A stretch of 64,000 nt of DNA, from NCBI RefSeq assembly GCF_000247815.1, contig NC_021700.1:22213208-22277207 (forward strand), given 5' to 3'. Source of the DNA: Ficedula albicollis (Eukaryota; Chordata; Aves; Passeriformes; Muscicapidae). The notes beneath the pieces are model-generated. The model saw nothing but the letters and a program-made list of their open reading frames with translations. It had not been told where the DNA came from and ran no database searches. Shown here in pieces: positions 15,451 through 26,480 of the stretch (its first letter is position 1; each line of letters opens with the position of its first letter). The translations under genes were made by a program, and so were the position numbers.

Positions 15451-16398
15451 GAGGAGAGGAGAGGAGAGGAGAGGAGAGGAGAGGAGAGGAGAGGAGAGGA
15501 GAGGAGAGGAGAGGAGAGGAGAGGAGAGGAGAGGAGAGGAGAGGAGAGGAGAGGAGAGGAGAGGAGAGGAGAGGAGAGGAGAGGAGAGGAGAGGAGAGGA
15601 GAGGAGAGGAGAGGAGAGGAGAGGAGAGGAGAGGAGAGGAGAGGAGAGGAGAGGAGAGGAGAGGAGAGGAGAGGAGAGGAGAGGAGAGGAGAGGAGAGGA
15701 GAGGAGAGGAGAGGAGAGGAGAGGAGAGGAGAGGAGAGGAGAGGAGAGGAGAGGAGAGGAGAGGAGAGGAGAGGAGAGGAGAGGAGAGGAGAGGAGAGGA
15801 GAGGAGAGGAGAGGAGAGGAGAGGAGAGGAGAGGAGAGGAGAGGAGAGGAGAGGAGAGGAGAGGAGAGGAGAGGAGAGGAGAGGAGAGGAGAGGAGAGGA
15901 GAGGAGAGGAGAGGAGAGGAGAGGAGAGGAGAGGAGAGGAGAGGAGAGGAGAGGAGAGGAGAGGAGAGGAGAGGAGAGGAGAGGAGAGGAGAGGAGAGGA
16001 GAGGAGAGGAGAGGAGAGGAGAGGAGAGGAGAGGAGAGGAGAGGAGAGGAGAGGAGAGGAGAGGAGAGGAGAGGAGAGGAGAGGAGAGGAGAGGAGAGGA
16101 GAGGAGAGGAGAGGAGAGGAGAGGAGAGGAGAGGAGAGGAGAGGAGAGGAGAGGAGAGGAGAGGAGAGGAGAGGAGAGGAGAGGAGAGGAGAGGAGAGGA
16201 GAGGAGAGGAGAGGAGAGGAGAGGAGAGGAGAGGAGAGGAGAGGAGAGGAGAGGAGAGGAGAGGAGAGGAGAGGAGAGGAGAGGAGAGGAGAGGAGAGGA
16301 GAGGAGAGGAGAGGAGAGGAGAGGAGAGGAGAGGAGAGGAGAGGAGAGGAGAGGAGAGGAGAGGAGANGGAGAGGAGAGGAGAGGAGAGGAGAGGAGA
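15451..16398. repeat. Pentanucleotide microsatellite (GAGGA)n, about 189 copies
   Basis: The repeat GAGGA runs about 948 bp with no substitution. The only break is a single N at 16368, which is an extra base relative to the 5-bp phase. The strand is pure purine, so it could adopt triplex or other non-B structures. Long frames across it (318-418 codons) are artefacts of a stop-free 5-bp repeat read in all frames. Confidence 0.97.
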
Positions 16399-17205
16399 GA
16401 TCTACCAATGTTGACTACATTTGGACGAAGGATATCAAATAGCCAAAGAGCAGCACATACAAAGCTTTGCCATAGCTTACATCGGGTATTTAACAGCTGG
16501 ATATGGATTCCATTCTTCTAAAAAACATTATTTTTTCAATGAATGACATCTGAGATTAATGCACGTGAAGCTCATGAAGAAGTGACAAATCTGGGATTTG
16601 AGTTATGATACTTTGATCATATTAGATGAAGACAGTCAATATATCTCTGAAGGAAGGGTTAGCAGTCTGACATCTGGCTGCTGAGCTGTGTCACCGAATT
16701 GAAAAACATATTAGGAAGCACATGCTACTTCCCAAATTCACACCTCATCTTTGAGAAATGTTCACATTGCTGAGATGTGTATGATAAACCAGAATAAGTT
16801 GACTGTCTGCAGCTTCAAAAAAGCTGAGGGGCAGCTGAAACCATCATGGCATTTCTTCACTGCTTGGGGATCTTACTTGCCCACCAGGTAGAGGGATAAT
16901 GGTGAAAAGCATAAGATCAGCATAAGAATGATGCCATTAATCAGCCCAAAGCAGATTGCATCTGGCAGAACATAACAGCTTGGAGGTGTCACTTGGAGAA
17001 TGAGTCTGGTTAGATACATCCAGCTTGCTTGGACTAGGAAAAACAATGAGGGACATCAGACACCACCAGTCACTTACACTGCTGAACAATGTTCAGGCTG
17101 GATGACTTCATCATATGTGATGGGATTATGGACATCTCTGGGGATGCACCAGTCACAGTCACAGCCACGTGCGTAGTGGAAAGGACAAGTGTACCCATGC
17201 TAAGC
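16399..17205. other. Unassigned non-coding sequence
   Basis: Between the microsatellite and the antisense CR1 I see no gene, repeat or recognisable signal. Confidence 0.5.
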
Positions 17206-18571
17206 ACAGAATCACAAAATTGTTGAGGGTGGAAGGGATCTCTGGGACCCCACTGGCAAGGCAGGGTCTCCTAGAGCAGATTACACAAGAATGTGTCCAA
17301 GGAGGTTTTGAATGTCTCTGGAGAACAACATTCCAGGACATCCCTGGGCAGCCTGTTCCAGTGCTCTGCTACCCTCAACATAAAGAAGTTCTTCCTCATA
17401 TTGAGGTGAAACTGCTTGTGTCATTTCTCCTTGAATGTCACTGGGCACCACTGAAAACAGTCTGGCACCATCCTCTTGGCACCCACCTTTGAAATATTTA
17501 TGTGCATGGATGAGATCCCCTCTCAGTCTTCTCTTCTCTAGACTAAACAGGTGCAGCTCTCTCAGTCTCTCCTCGTAAGAGAGATGCTCCAGAGCCCTCA
17601 TCATCCTTGTGACCCGTCACTGGACCCTCTCTGGGAGCTCCTTGTCTCTCTGGTGCTGAGGAGCCCAGAGCTGGACACAGCACTCCAGGTGTGGCCTCAC
17701 CAGGGCCCAGCAGAGGGGGAGGATCAGCTCCCTTGGCTTCTGGCCACACTCTTCCCAGTGCAGCCCAGGATCCCACTGGGCCTCCTGGCCACGAGGACTC
17801 ACTGCTGGCTCATTGTCACCTTGAGATCCACCAAGACTCCCAGGTCCTTCTCTGCAGAGCTGCTCTTCAGTGGGGCAGCCCCAGCCTGTGCTGGTACTTG
17901 GGGTTATTCCTCCCCAGCTGCAGGACCCTGCCCTTGCCCTTGTTGAGCCTCATCAGGGTTCTCTCTGTGCAGCTCTCCAGCCTGCCAAGGTCCAGCTGAA
18001 AGGCAGCAGAGCCTTCAGGTGTATCAGCCACTCCCCCAGTTTGTGTCATCAGCAAACCTGCTGAGGGTACCTTGGATCCCTTCATCCAGGCCAGTGATAA
18101 ACAAGGGTGAGACTGAACCCAGTATTGATCCCTGGGGAACACCACTGCCTGCTGGATTCTACTGCCCTGATCCTGACCCTCTGAGCTCTGCCATTCAGCC
18201 AGTCCTTGGTCCACCCCACTGTCCATTCATCTGAACCACGTTTCCTGTGCCTACCTGTGAGGATGTAATGGGAGATGGTGCCCAAAGCCTTGCTGAAGTG
18301 GAGTCAGACAACATCCACTGCTCTCCCCTCATCTACCCATCCAGCCCTGCCATCACAGAAGGCTGTCAGATTGGTCAAGTATGATTTCCCCTTGGGGAAT
18401 CCCTGCTGATTAGTCCTGATGACCTTCTTTTCTTCTACATGCTTGGTGATGACTTCTAGAATGTTCTGTTCCATCGCCTTTCCGGGGATGGAGGTGAGGC
18501 TGACTGGCTGGTAGTTTCCTGGATCCCCCTCCTTCTTGCCAGTTTTGCAGATGAGAGTAACACTGGCTCTC
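17206..18571 (-). mobile_element. CR1 LINE, 3' portion, antisense (left part)
   Basis: This is the reverse complement of a CR1 3' half. The 3' end is at 17206 ('acagaatcacaaaattgttg'). A minus-strand frame around 17281-17604 reads [20 protein letters not shown], a hallmark of the C-terminal part of the CR1 reverse-transcriptase ORF. Further upstream in the element, 17867-18226 (minus) contains GGVADTPEG and [20 protein letters not shown], also CR1-like. The frame is broken by stops and shifts, so the copy is dead. It continues at 19129 after an inserted LTR. Confidence 0.95.
18566..18571. repeat. Target-site duplication, left
   Basis: GCTCTC directly precedes the LTR start TGTTGTGG. It pairs with GCTTTC at 19129-19134, with one mismatch. 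A 6-bp duplication is usual for class II (ERVK-like) retroviral integration. Confidence 0.75.
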
Positions 18572-19128
18572 TGTTGTGGTGTGGTTTGTTATTAATGGAT
18601 TATTCTGTATCCCCCTCTGTTGTTGGTTCATCCCAAAGTTGCATCCTCCCACTGAGCTGTCCGTCTTAAACCTGCCCCTTGTTCCCGAATATTTCCTGTC
18701 AATCCTTTCTTGTCTCAACTCCCTGCTTGATAATCCCCTCTGGAAATCCCCTAACTTTTGATGGCCCATTGGTTAATGTAACCTGTCCCCTTCCTCTAAG
18801 TTTCCCCATTGGTTTGTGTATAATAAGCCCCACCTCATGATCCGCCTCTGGCTTTCCCCGTTTGGTTGAAAATTTGTACCCTTCCCCCCGGTTTATATGA
18901 ACTCATGCACACCCGTGTTAGGTGTCTTTTGTCTCTGGACCCTCCTTGAGAATGAGCCCTCCTGGAACCCATACACAAGACCTCATCCTTGCCTCTGCCT
19001 GCGCCTTGTGGCAGCCTTGTGCCGCAGAGCATTGGCTCTAAGCCGGATCTCAGGTCATCTGCTCCTGAGGTCTGTCCCGCTCTCGGCACGGTGCCGAGGG
19101 CTAGCTGGGAGACTCTAGCACCACATCA
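18572..19128 (+). mobile_element. Solo LTR of an endogenous retrovirus, inserted in CR1
   Basis: This 557-bp block interrupts CR1 sequence that resumes cleanly on the far side. It starts TGTTGTGG and ends CCACATCA, giving inverted termini matching at 7 of 8 bases with the canonical TG...CA ends. A 6-bp duplication flanks it (GCTCTC/GCTTTC). Inside are CCATTGG boxes and TATA-like motifs (TATAATAAG near 18820 and TTTATATGAA near 18891), which suggest a plus-strand promoter, so plus orientation is tentatively preferred. No internal retroviral genes remain, so this is a solo LTR left by LTR-LTR recombination. Assignment to an ERVK-like class rests on the 6-bp duplication only. Confidence 0.85.
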
Positions 19129-19134
19129 GCTTTC
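19129..19134. repeat. Target-site duplication, right
   Basis: GCTTTC follows the LTR end and forms the start of the resumed CR1 text. Antisense CR1 copies normally read GGCTTTCCT here, so the right copy keeps the ancestral form and the left copy has the T-to-C change. Confidence 0.75.
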
Positions 19135-19560
19135 CTTCACTCATCGGGCCCTGTTCCTGTTCCCTATGATTTTGCAAAGGTGGTGGAGAGTGGCATAGCT
19201 ACAGCATCTGCCAGCTCCCTCAGCACCTGTGGGTGCATGTCACAGGGCCTGTGGATTTATGTGTGTTAAGAAGCCTGAAGCCTGCCTAGTCAATGTCTCA
19301 CTCAACCCCCAACCCCCAAGGGGGAATCTCCCTTTCTCCAGCCTTCTTCTCTTACCTCTGAAGTATGGGCCTTCTGAGAATCTTCCTCATCAGTGATGAC
19401 TGAGGCAAAGAAGGCATTCAATAATTCTGCCTTCTCTGTGCCTTCTATTGCCAGGACACCCATCTGCTTCAGCAGTGGCCTATCATTTTTCCCAATCTTT
19501 TTGGTGCTTTTGTACTTGCAGAAGCCCTTCTTGTTGTGTGTTAGCACAGCATCAGAGCTG
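19129..19560 (-). mobile_element. CR1 LINE, antisense (right part)
   Basis: CR1 text continues from the LTR insertion point: 'ggtggtggagagtggc' and 'atctgccagctccctcagca' near 19180-19230, then the 'aagaaggcattcaataattctgccttctctg' type segment near 19410. With the left part this gives about 1.8 kb of CR1, the 3' portion of a full-length element of around 4.5 kb. The right (5' truncation) boundary near 19560 is approximate. Confidence 0.9.
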
Positions 19561-21390
19561 AGCCATCCTCAGTTGTCAAGAATAAGCAGAGATCTGCTCA
19601 TCTGTGGTCCAGGCTCTCTCTGAGTTTTGCTTTGGGGGAAATTTTTTTACACAACTGAACATAGAGCGCCATGTTTTGCTTGTCATACCTGTGGCAGATG
19701 GAGTGGTATTTCCCATTTAAACTTCCTATCTGCAAAACACTATGCTGGGTGAGAGCCTCGCAGCACGCTTCTGTGCACAGCTGGTGTGCCTTGGGTCTGG
19801 AGAAGTGAGAAATGCTGTGAGCATGGGCAGTCTGCCCTCACTGGCGGTGCTGACGCAAAGTCACCACATCACCAGACCAGGCTGTGAGTGGAGCAGAATG
19901 TGATGATCTCCAGAATGCAGGAATTCAAGAGGGCAATTAAAAACAAGGAGCAGAAGAGAACTTCAGATGACTTAAAAGTAGGACAAGGAAGAATTCAGAT
20001 CATTCAGAAGATGCCTGTACACTTTGCATTTTTTCACTTTAAGAAACAGCTCAGTAGAAGGGATATGTGTCGCATTGTCTTATCCGGGATAAAACAATAA
20101 AGAGCAATCACCTTGTACTGCTAACCAGATGTGCTGATAGGGCCACTGCTACAGGAGCAGGGTGTCAATGGATATACTCGCCCTCTTACATCAAAGTTTC
20201 AGTGGAAATAAAGCAAGGAATTAATGCAAACAGCAATAGTGGAGCAAGAGGACATGAAAAAACCCTGTGATCGGGGTCAGTGTCTGAAGCAGCCTCCCTC
20301 GGCTGTGCTCCCGGTGAATGAAAGAACACTGGTGCCTTTTCAGCCATGCAGGAGCAGGAGCCATGATGTAGGCATGCTGGTTTTTTGAGGAAGACAGCAG
20401 GGCTCCTGGGGGGAGCTCCAACACATGCACAGATGCATGCAGGATGTGCATGGCAAGGAGTGGAAAACAGAACCGGCCCTTCACACATTGTCACTGTAGA
20501 TTTTATTTGTGTCCTGGCAGAGAGAGATGCTGAATAATGTAAGTAAATGCCAAGAGTTTCCTGGCCTCTCCTGACTCTGCAGACTCTGTCTTGTGTTGTC
20601 TGTCCTGTCTGTCGTGGCTGTGTCCCCACCAAAGATGAAGCCTGGGGGTAATTGCAATGCAAAGTTGGGTTGCAAGTAGCTCTGCCCAGCCCAACCTCAT
20701 TACCAGGCAGGGTTGCTCTCAGAGTCTGAAACACTCTATCTCGGGCCAGACCAGCTATTCCACATGACTGTATTCAGACCAGTATCTTGAGGCCAATCTG
20801 GTTTAGCAGTTCCTAGACATCGATAGGCTTTTGCATGGGTTGCCAGCTCTGGCTCCTGTCACAGCATCTTGCTGACCTGGTGCCCTTTGGGAGCCTCTGT
20901 GCCAAGCCCAGGCCTCCAAAGAGGACTGGTTGAAGAGACAGACTGTGACAAGCCTGCCTTTTAGCCCGCTCTCCAGGCATCACAGGATGGCTGAAGCAGG
21001 ACTGTTCAGATTGTGTGAAGCAGCTGCCTGAGCTGTTTCCACTTGGCATGCAGATAGCACACAAGAGGCACAAAAAATCAGCCACTTCAGCATCCCTCCT
21101 CCAGTTTGCTTTCTAGCCCCAGAGGTACTGGCTGTATGAGAAGGTGGCAAAGTTTCTGCATTCCCTCACTTCCTCTTTCCATTTGTTCTTGCCTTCATGC
21201 CATATCTCAGCAGATTTTGTGTTTCCATAACTTCCAGCTTCCTCTGACAGGTCACCCCAGCTTCTACCATCAGATAATCAAAGACTCCCTCCATCTCTTT
21301 TGTGCTAGGTTAGGCATAAGAGACCAGATTTAAAACCAAATTCTTATCTAGATGGCAGCAATTGCATTGTTCTGCTTGGAAAACAATCTG

Positions 21391-21474
21391 TTTATTGATT
21401 AATTGTTTTTTAACACTTTGCCAATTCAGAGCTTTATTGGCTAATTGTTTTTTAACACTTTGCCAATTCAGAGG
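21391..21474. repeat. Tandem duplication, 2 x 42 bp
   Basis: The unit starts TTTATTG and ends CCAATTCAGAG(C/G). The second copy follows directly at 21433 with few differences. It is a local AT-rich tandem duplication of no clear function. Confidence 0.9.
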
Positions 21475-24400
21475 CAGTCTTGCAGGTGCCAATCTTCCTT
21501 TTTTTCCTGCGGATGAATAAGGTAGTAAGCCTTACCACAAGAAAAATGCAGCACATGCCAACTCTGAGAGTAAAACCAAGTTTGTGAGCTGTGTATATAT
21601 ATCCATTGGTAGTCAATATACAGAAAATCAAAGCCAAAAACCTAAGAGTAGATAAATATCTTCTATCATATTTAAATGCAGAAGCAATTTTGCTTTTATC
21701 AGTTGTTGCTGCTAGGGGAACTCCTTAGCAAAAAAGAAAAAAAAAAAAAGCCTGCTTTCACTGTGTTTCTGATCATTTTCAGAAAGATTATAGCTGAAGT
21801 GACAGATGACTCAGTGCTAGCAACAGTGGTGACATCTGGCCTAAAGGTGTTCAAGTGTAACAAAATGGAGAAGACATGTAAACCCAGGTCTTTCCAGTGC
21901 TGCTGAGAATGGTTCAGTAACCTCATTGGTTCGCTCCTATTGGATTCTATTCAGAACATAAATGTAATCTATAATTATAGGTTTACATTTGCATGTAGAT
22001 TTAGATTCTTCAAGCTTTTCACTTACTTTTTAATTTAAATTTTAAATGTTATTTCCCTCTGCTAACTCTGCAGGACTCAAGCCCAATTGCCCTGGAGAGT
22101 CAATTGTTTTCTGTGTCTCTCTAGTCATCCCTCAGCAGTATCAAGCGCCTTTGAAAATCCTCTGGGAACCTAACTGATTTTTGAGCTGACTTTTGTCTTT
22201 CTGATTTCTGTTTCTAGTCAGTTAAGAGTTGATCTGGAGTCACCACAGCAGCTGTAGTATTTTAGCTTGAGAGAACAATGAATGATGCTGACACCCTGTT
22301 CCTGTTATCCAGAGTTGCTGAAGCATGGCTCCTTCTCTGCCCGAGAGAAGAGCAGTTGCTGCTTCCACAGAAGGGTGCATTACTGTCATGGTTTGCTCCC
22401 CAGCCATAACTGAGGGCTTTGCTGGACTAAAGAGTCTCAGTAATTTTTAAAGTTACTATTAATTCTAAGTCTACATCTTGTCTTTTCTTGGATGACTGGT
22501 GGAGCATGACAACAGTATCATGAGCTGGTTCTAGACTTCTTGTTTCAATTGGCACCTAAACCAGGCCTTCTGAAAACAGCCCATGGCCCTTTTGTAAACT
22601 GTAGACCTTGCCTGTCCACATGCTCTTTCAAATGGACAGGCCAGCTATTCTGCAGGAGTGTGCAGAGAGCTTGGAGAGCCACTGACCGTGGTGATGCAGC
22701 AGCAACAACCACGGCTCTGTCTGCATCACCGTGTCTCCTCCCACCATATGAGCCTGTGCATTTAGACCCTGCCTCCTTCGTTCCTTTGCAAACTTTTTTT
22801 CTTAGAAGAGATGAGAGAATTTAACCCTGACAAAAATGTGTCAAGATCACTTTTAATTCACGTTTCTTAGTGAATGACCTAACAGTCTGAAGTTTTGCTT
22901 TATTAGACTAACAACGATGTGAACAATAATCCCCTGATAAGTGCCTCTGTAAAGCTAGTAGAAAAAGGACTTGCAAAAAGTGTACCATCTGTGTGGCATA
23001 TATATCTGCTTGTATGTAAAGGGCAGAGGTGGATGTCACATGGCTTACAAGAAAATAACTTTTTATAAAAGCATACCTATTAACAAACTTACGGAGGCCA
23101 CTGGAAATGGAAACTGATGAAGCTAGTAAATTCAGTTAGGCTATCCAATGCTCTGGTTTTAGAGTTTTTATTTTTATTTTTTCTTGAAACAAGAGAAATT
23201 TATATTCACCTGCATCTGCCTCCTCATAAGCCCTCTTGCAAGTGTTCCCTCCCTCACAGTGACCACCCTTGTTTGTACTGTTCCACTTCCTGATTTCTTT
23301 AGCACCTAGACTGCTGTGGGGGTGTTGTTAAACCACATGTGAAAAGGAATCCAGTGAAACAGTGTACAGCCTGAAAAAATGGAGCACAGCCAAAGTTAAT
23401 GGTTTCAACCTGAAAAAAAATGCTTTAAAGCACAGTTGGCAAGTAAAGAGGGATTTTCAGGCCTAATTATGTTGCAGAGCTTTGGCTTTTTTGTATGGCT
23501 CCTCTAATCAGTCTACACAGGTTTCAACCGACTTCTTACTCAAAGTTAGGCTTTGTTGCTGCCTTTCCACAGACATAAAATCTGTTCCTGACTTGTTCTA
23601 CCCTACATGGAACTGAAAAGATTTCAGAAACCTCGTGCTGAGATTCCCTTTGACATTTGCAGAGCAGAGGACTGTCTGGGCACTCTTAATTAGCAGTTGT
23701 TGCATTTGTATACCATGGCAGTCTCAAAGCCTCAACTTACCGTAGTGCTGTCCTGCTCCTCAAGTCTGCTCAGGAGATGGAAAACCAGTGAAAAACCAGC
23801 TAGTTTGTGAAACTGATGTGTAAATAAAGCTTGACACACAGTGAGACTCAAATGTCACAGGATACACTGATAAATCAGTCAGCAAGAAGGAGCTGGGTAG
23901 CTGTTGCGTTCAGATGACCATTTGGACTGCAGCCAGCTTGTTCCTTGCACAACCAACCCCAGTGCTGCTGCAAAACAAATAACCCTTTTGTACCACACTC
24001 CTAACCCAAAATTTATTACAGAAGATGGAAAAGAATTGACACTGAAATTACAAATGGGTGGAGCTAAAGGTGGCCAAAATCTAGCTACCTTCAGCTACCT
24101 TGCATTTGGAATGATGGAATTTTTGGGCTTTAAATCATGTCCCTTTATAGAATGTGCTCTTGTAGTCTATGTCCACACTGTTTATATTAAGATGTAAATA
24201 AAAGGAGAAAAATGTGTTTATATCTGAACAGATGACACAAGAAAATATACCTATTTGCAATATTACATGTATGCAATAACTTGTCTGAAGAAATTTACTG
24301 ACACTAACAATATGTAGAGAATGGGTTTTTTAGCTAATGAAAATTGTAGAAAAAATTTGTTTATAACAAAAATCTGGAGGTCATTTTGCTTAACATCCTG

Positions 24401-24959
24401 CTCCAAGCAGAAGGTTCAAAGTTAGTGTCGGAACACATAAATAATATCCCCTATTTAACTGACAGCATTTCACTTTTTAGGAGTTGAGAATTTTACAAAG
24501 CGTTCACATAAATGACTATATCCACTACAGAAAATTCTTGGGGAAGATATATCTAGTATGGTTGGGCTTGAAGATATAACTTATCAGTTATACACACTTA
24601 GGATTATATACACTTCTCAGTGTGTAGAGAAAGTTCAAAAGGTGATTTTAAAAGTATGTAATTTTTCTCCTTCCTAAACCACTCATTTCCCACCGCTGTG
24701 TGCCATCTTAGTGGTCATTGTACCTGAAGTGCATTACGAGGCTATCTTTTTCTCTGAAATAAGAGGAAGTTAGCATTCTGTAAAAGGGAAATTTTTAAAG
24801 ACGATCTCTAGGAAAAGCTGCTGGTTTGCTCTAAGTCCATATCATGGGGGTTTTTGATGGAACTGAAGAAAAATGGGGAGCAAAAAAAATCTTGTCAAAG
24901 CCTTCAAATGTAAGCATTACACATGGTTTTAGTACATTTCAGCTGTGAAAGAACATCAA

Positions 24960-25130
24960 AGTTCTCACTCTGCCCTTTAACAGGGCAATCAAAACCAGTT
25001 AAACAGCGCTAATTGTCTCCACAGACTGCTCCCCCCCCACCCGATTGTAATGCATTATCTAATTACAGGGTTCGTTTGTGAATTCTTATTTGGCATACAG
25101 CCTGTCATTTCAGAGACAGCACTTGGTAGC
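24960..25130. promoter_or_regulatory. Candidate non-coding regulatory element (homeodomain motifs)
   Basis: TAATGCATTA (25048-25057) is a perfect 10-bp palindrome of two TAAT half-sites. TAATTA follows at 25060-25065. Such paired TAAT arrangements suit dimeric homeodomain binding. A C8 run lies just before (near 25031). Enhancer function is inference from motifs alone. Confidence 0.2.
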
Positions 25131-26356
25131 TTTGCCTTGCAGCATAAATAGAAAACGCCCTTCCCTGATGTGAAAAACTCAGCTCATGCTTGCCAATGGC
25201 AGAGCAGCCCAGGTGGCCCAAGCACCATCCCACTGCAAGTGGAAGGTACGTGGGCTTCATGGATTTCACCAGGCTTTAATTTGAGTAACATAAGGAGGGT
25301 GACTGCTAGCAAAAAAAGCTCCAGAAGCATTTGAAAACCCTCAGGCTTCAATCAAAGAGAGCAAAGCTATATTGAGACATGCGCTCAATAGCCACAGAGT
25401 GGGAAGGCTTATCTGAGCACCTTCTGCTCAGAAAAGGAAATCTGCTTGGATAATTCCTTAGCAAAGAAAAAATCTGGCCGGTGATAGAATCCTGCAAACA
25501 CCAATGCTGAGATTGTGTGTTGTCACATTTTCCTTTCCTCCAAAGGGAAATACCGGACAGTTTCTTTTGAGTTACAGAGCGACTAACCAAAATGGCCAAA
25601 ATGAATGTTTTCTAGATATCATTATTGATAACACACAGCTGGCACTCGGAAAAGCCCACGCTCTCCCGGGCTGGGAGGCAAGGGCCCCTGTGGATGTGGA
25701 GGGCTGGGCAATCCTGGCAGCTGAATGCCAGGATTGTGAAAATGGGGGAGGCCTGTCCTGTCTTGCTATCTGGCACATGGGCCATGGTGAAGATATGAGT
25801 AACTTCGCATTCCAAGTACAAAATGATTGCTGGCAGTACACAGTGAACATGTCAAACTTGGAGGAACATATTTTAAAAAGGCCCATCGGTGGTTTTCTTT
25901 CTTTAAATGGTAGCCACTGAAAAGTTATGCAAACAGTTCAGCTATGGAGTATATAATCCGATATCTGGCAGATGTGTTTTCTCCCCTGCCCCCGCTTCTG
26001 CTCTAAATGGGTCACTCCTACTAAATAAACGCAGTTCTCTTGTTTTCTGTCAATGAAACACTTCTGGCAGCCGTAGACTAGGGCAAAGGGAGCTGCAAAG
26101 AGAAGCTGGTGAGAGAGCATTAATTCTCACATGAAATGTGAAAACAAGCCCGAACCAGAGACAAGTATCTGAAACATGCACCCAGGCAAACATGGTTGGT
26201 TTTAATAAAAGAGCTCCCTGATCCAAGACACTATAGTTAAGGAAAAAGCAGTGTAGCTACATCAAAATTGTTCCTGTTTCTACCCATTTCTCATAAAAAT
26301 TTAGATAGTCAAAACCAAAGACTGTTCATGGAGCCTGTGCCAATCACTGCAAACCA

Positions 26357-26480
26357 TGGGGTCATGGTCTGACCTATTCCAGGGCTTGATATTGCAGCTT
26401 TCCTCCTCACTCTCCCCGTGGGGTCATGGTCTGACCTATTCTAGGGTTTGATATTGCAGCTTTCCTCCTCACTCTCCCCT
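26357..26480. repeat. Tandem duplication, 2 x 62 bp
   Basis: Both copies begin TGGGGTCATGGTCTGACC and end in CTCACTCTCCCC plus one base. They differ at two to three positions, so the duplication is fairly recent. Confidence 0.93.

Noticed and set aside
15152..16414. Open frames of 321-418 codons across the pentanucleotide array
   Set aside because: A stop-free 5-bp repeat stays open in all frames of a strand. Translation is a pure short-period repeat.
17281..18226. Several 100-130 codon frames on both strands
   Set aside because: They are fragments of a decayed CR1 reverse transcriptase and its antisense, not host genes.
20186..20734. 182-codon minus-strand frame
   Set aside because: No family match, overlapping frames in other registers, and no transcript signals.
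25504..25920. 138-codon plus-strand frame
   Set aside because: The opposite strand is open over most of the same bases, and no domain is recognised. It could be conserved non-coding DNA at best.
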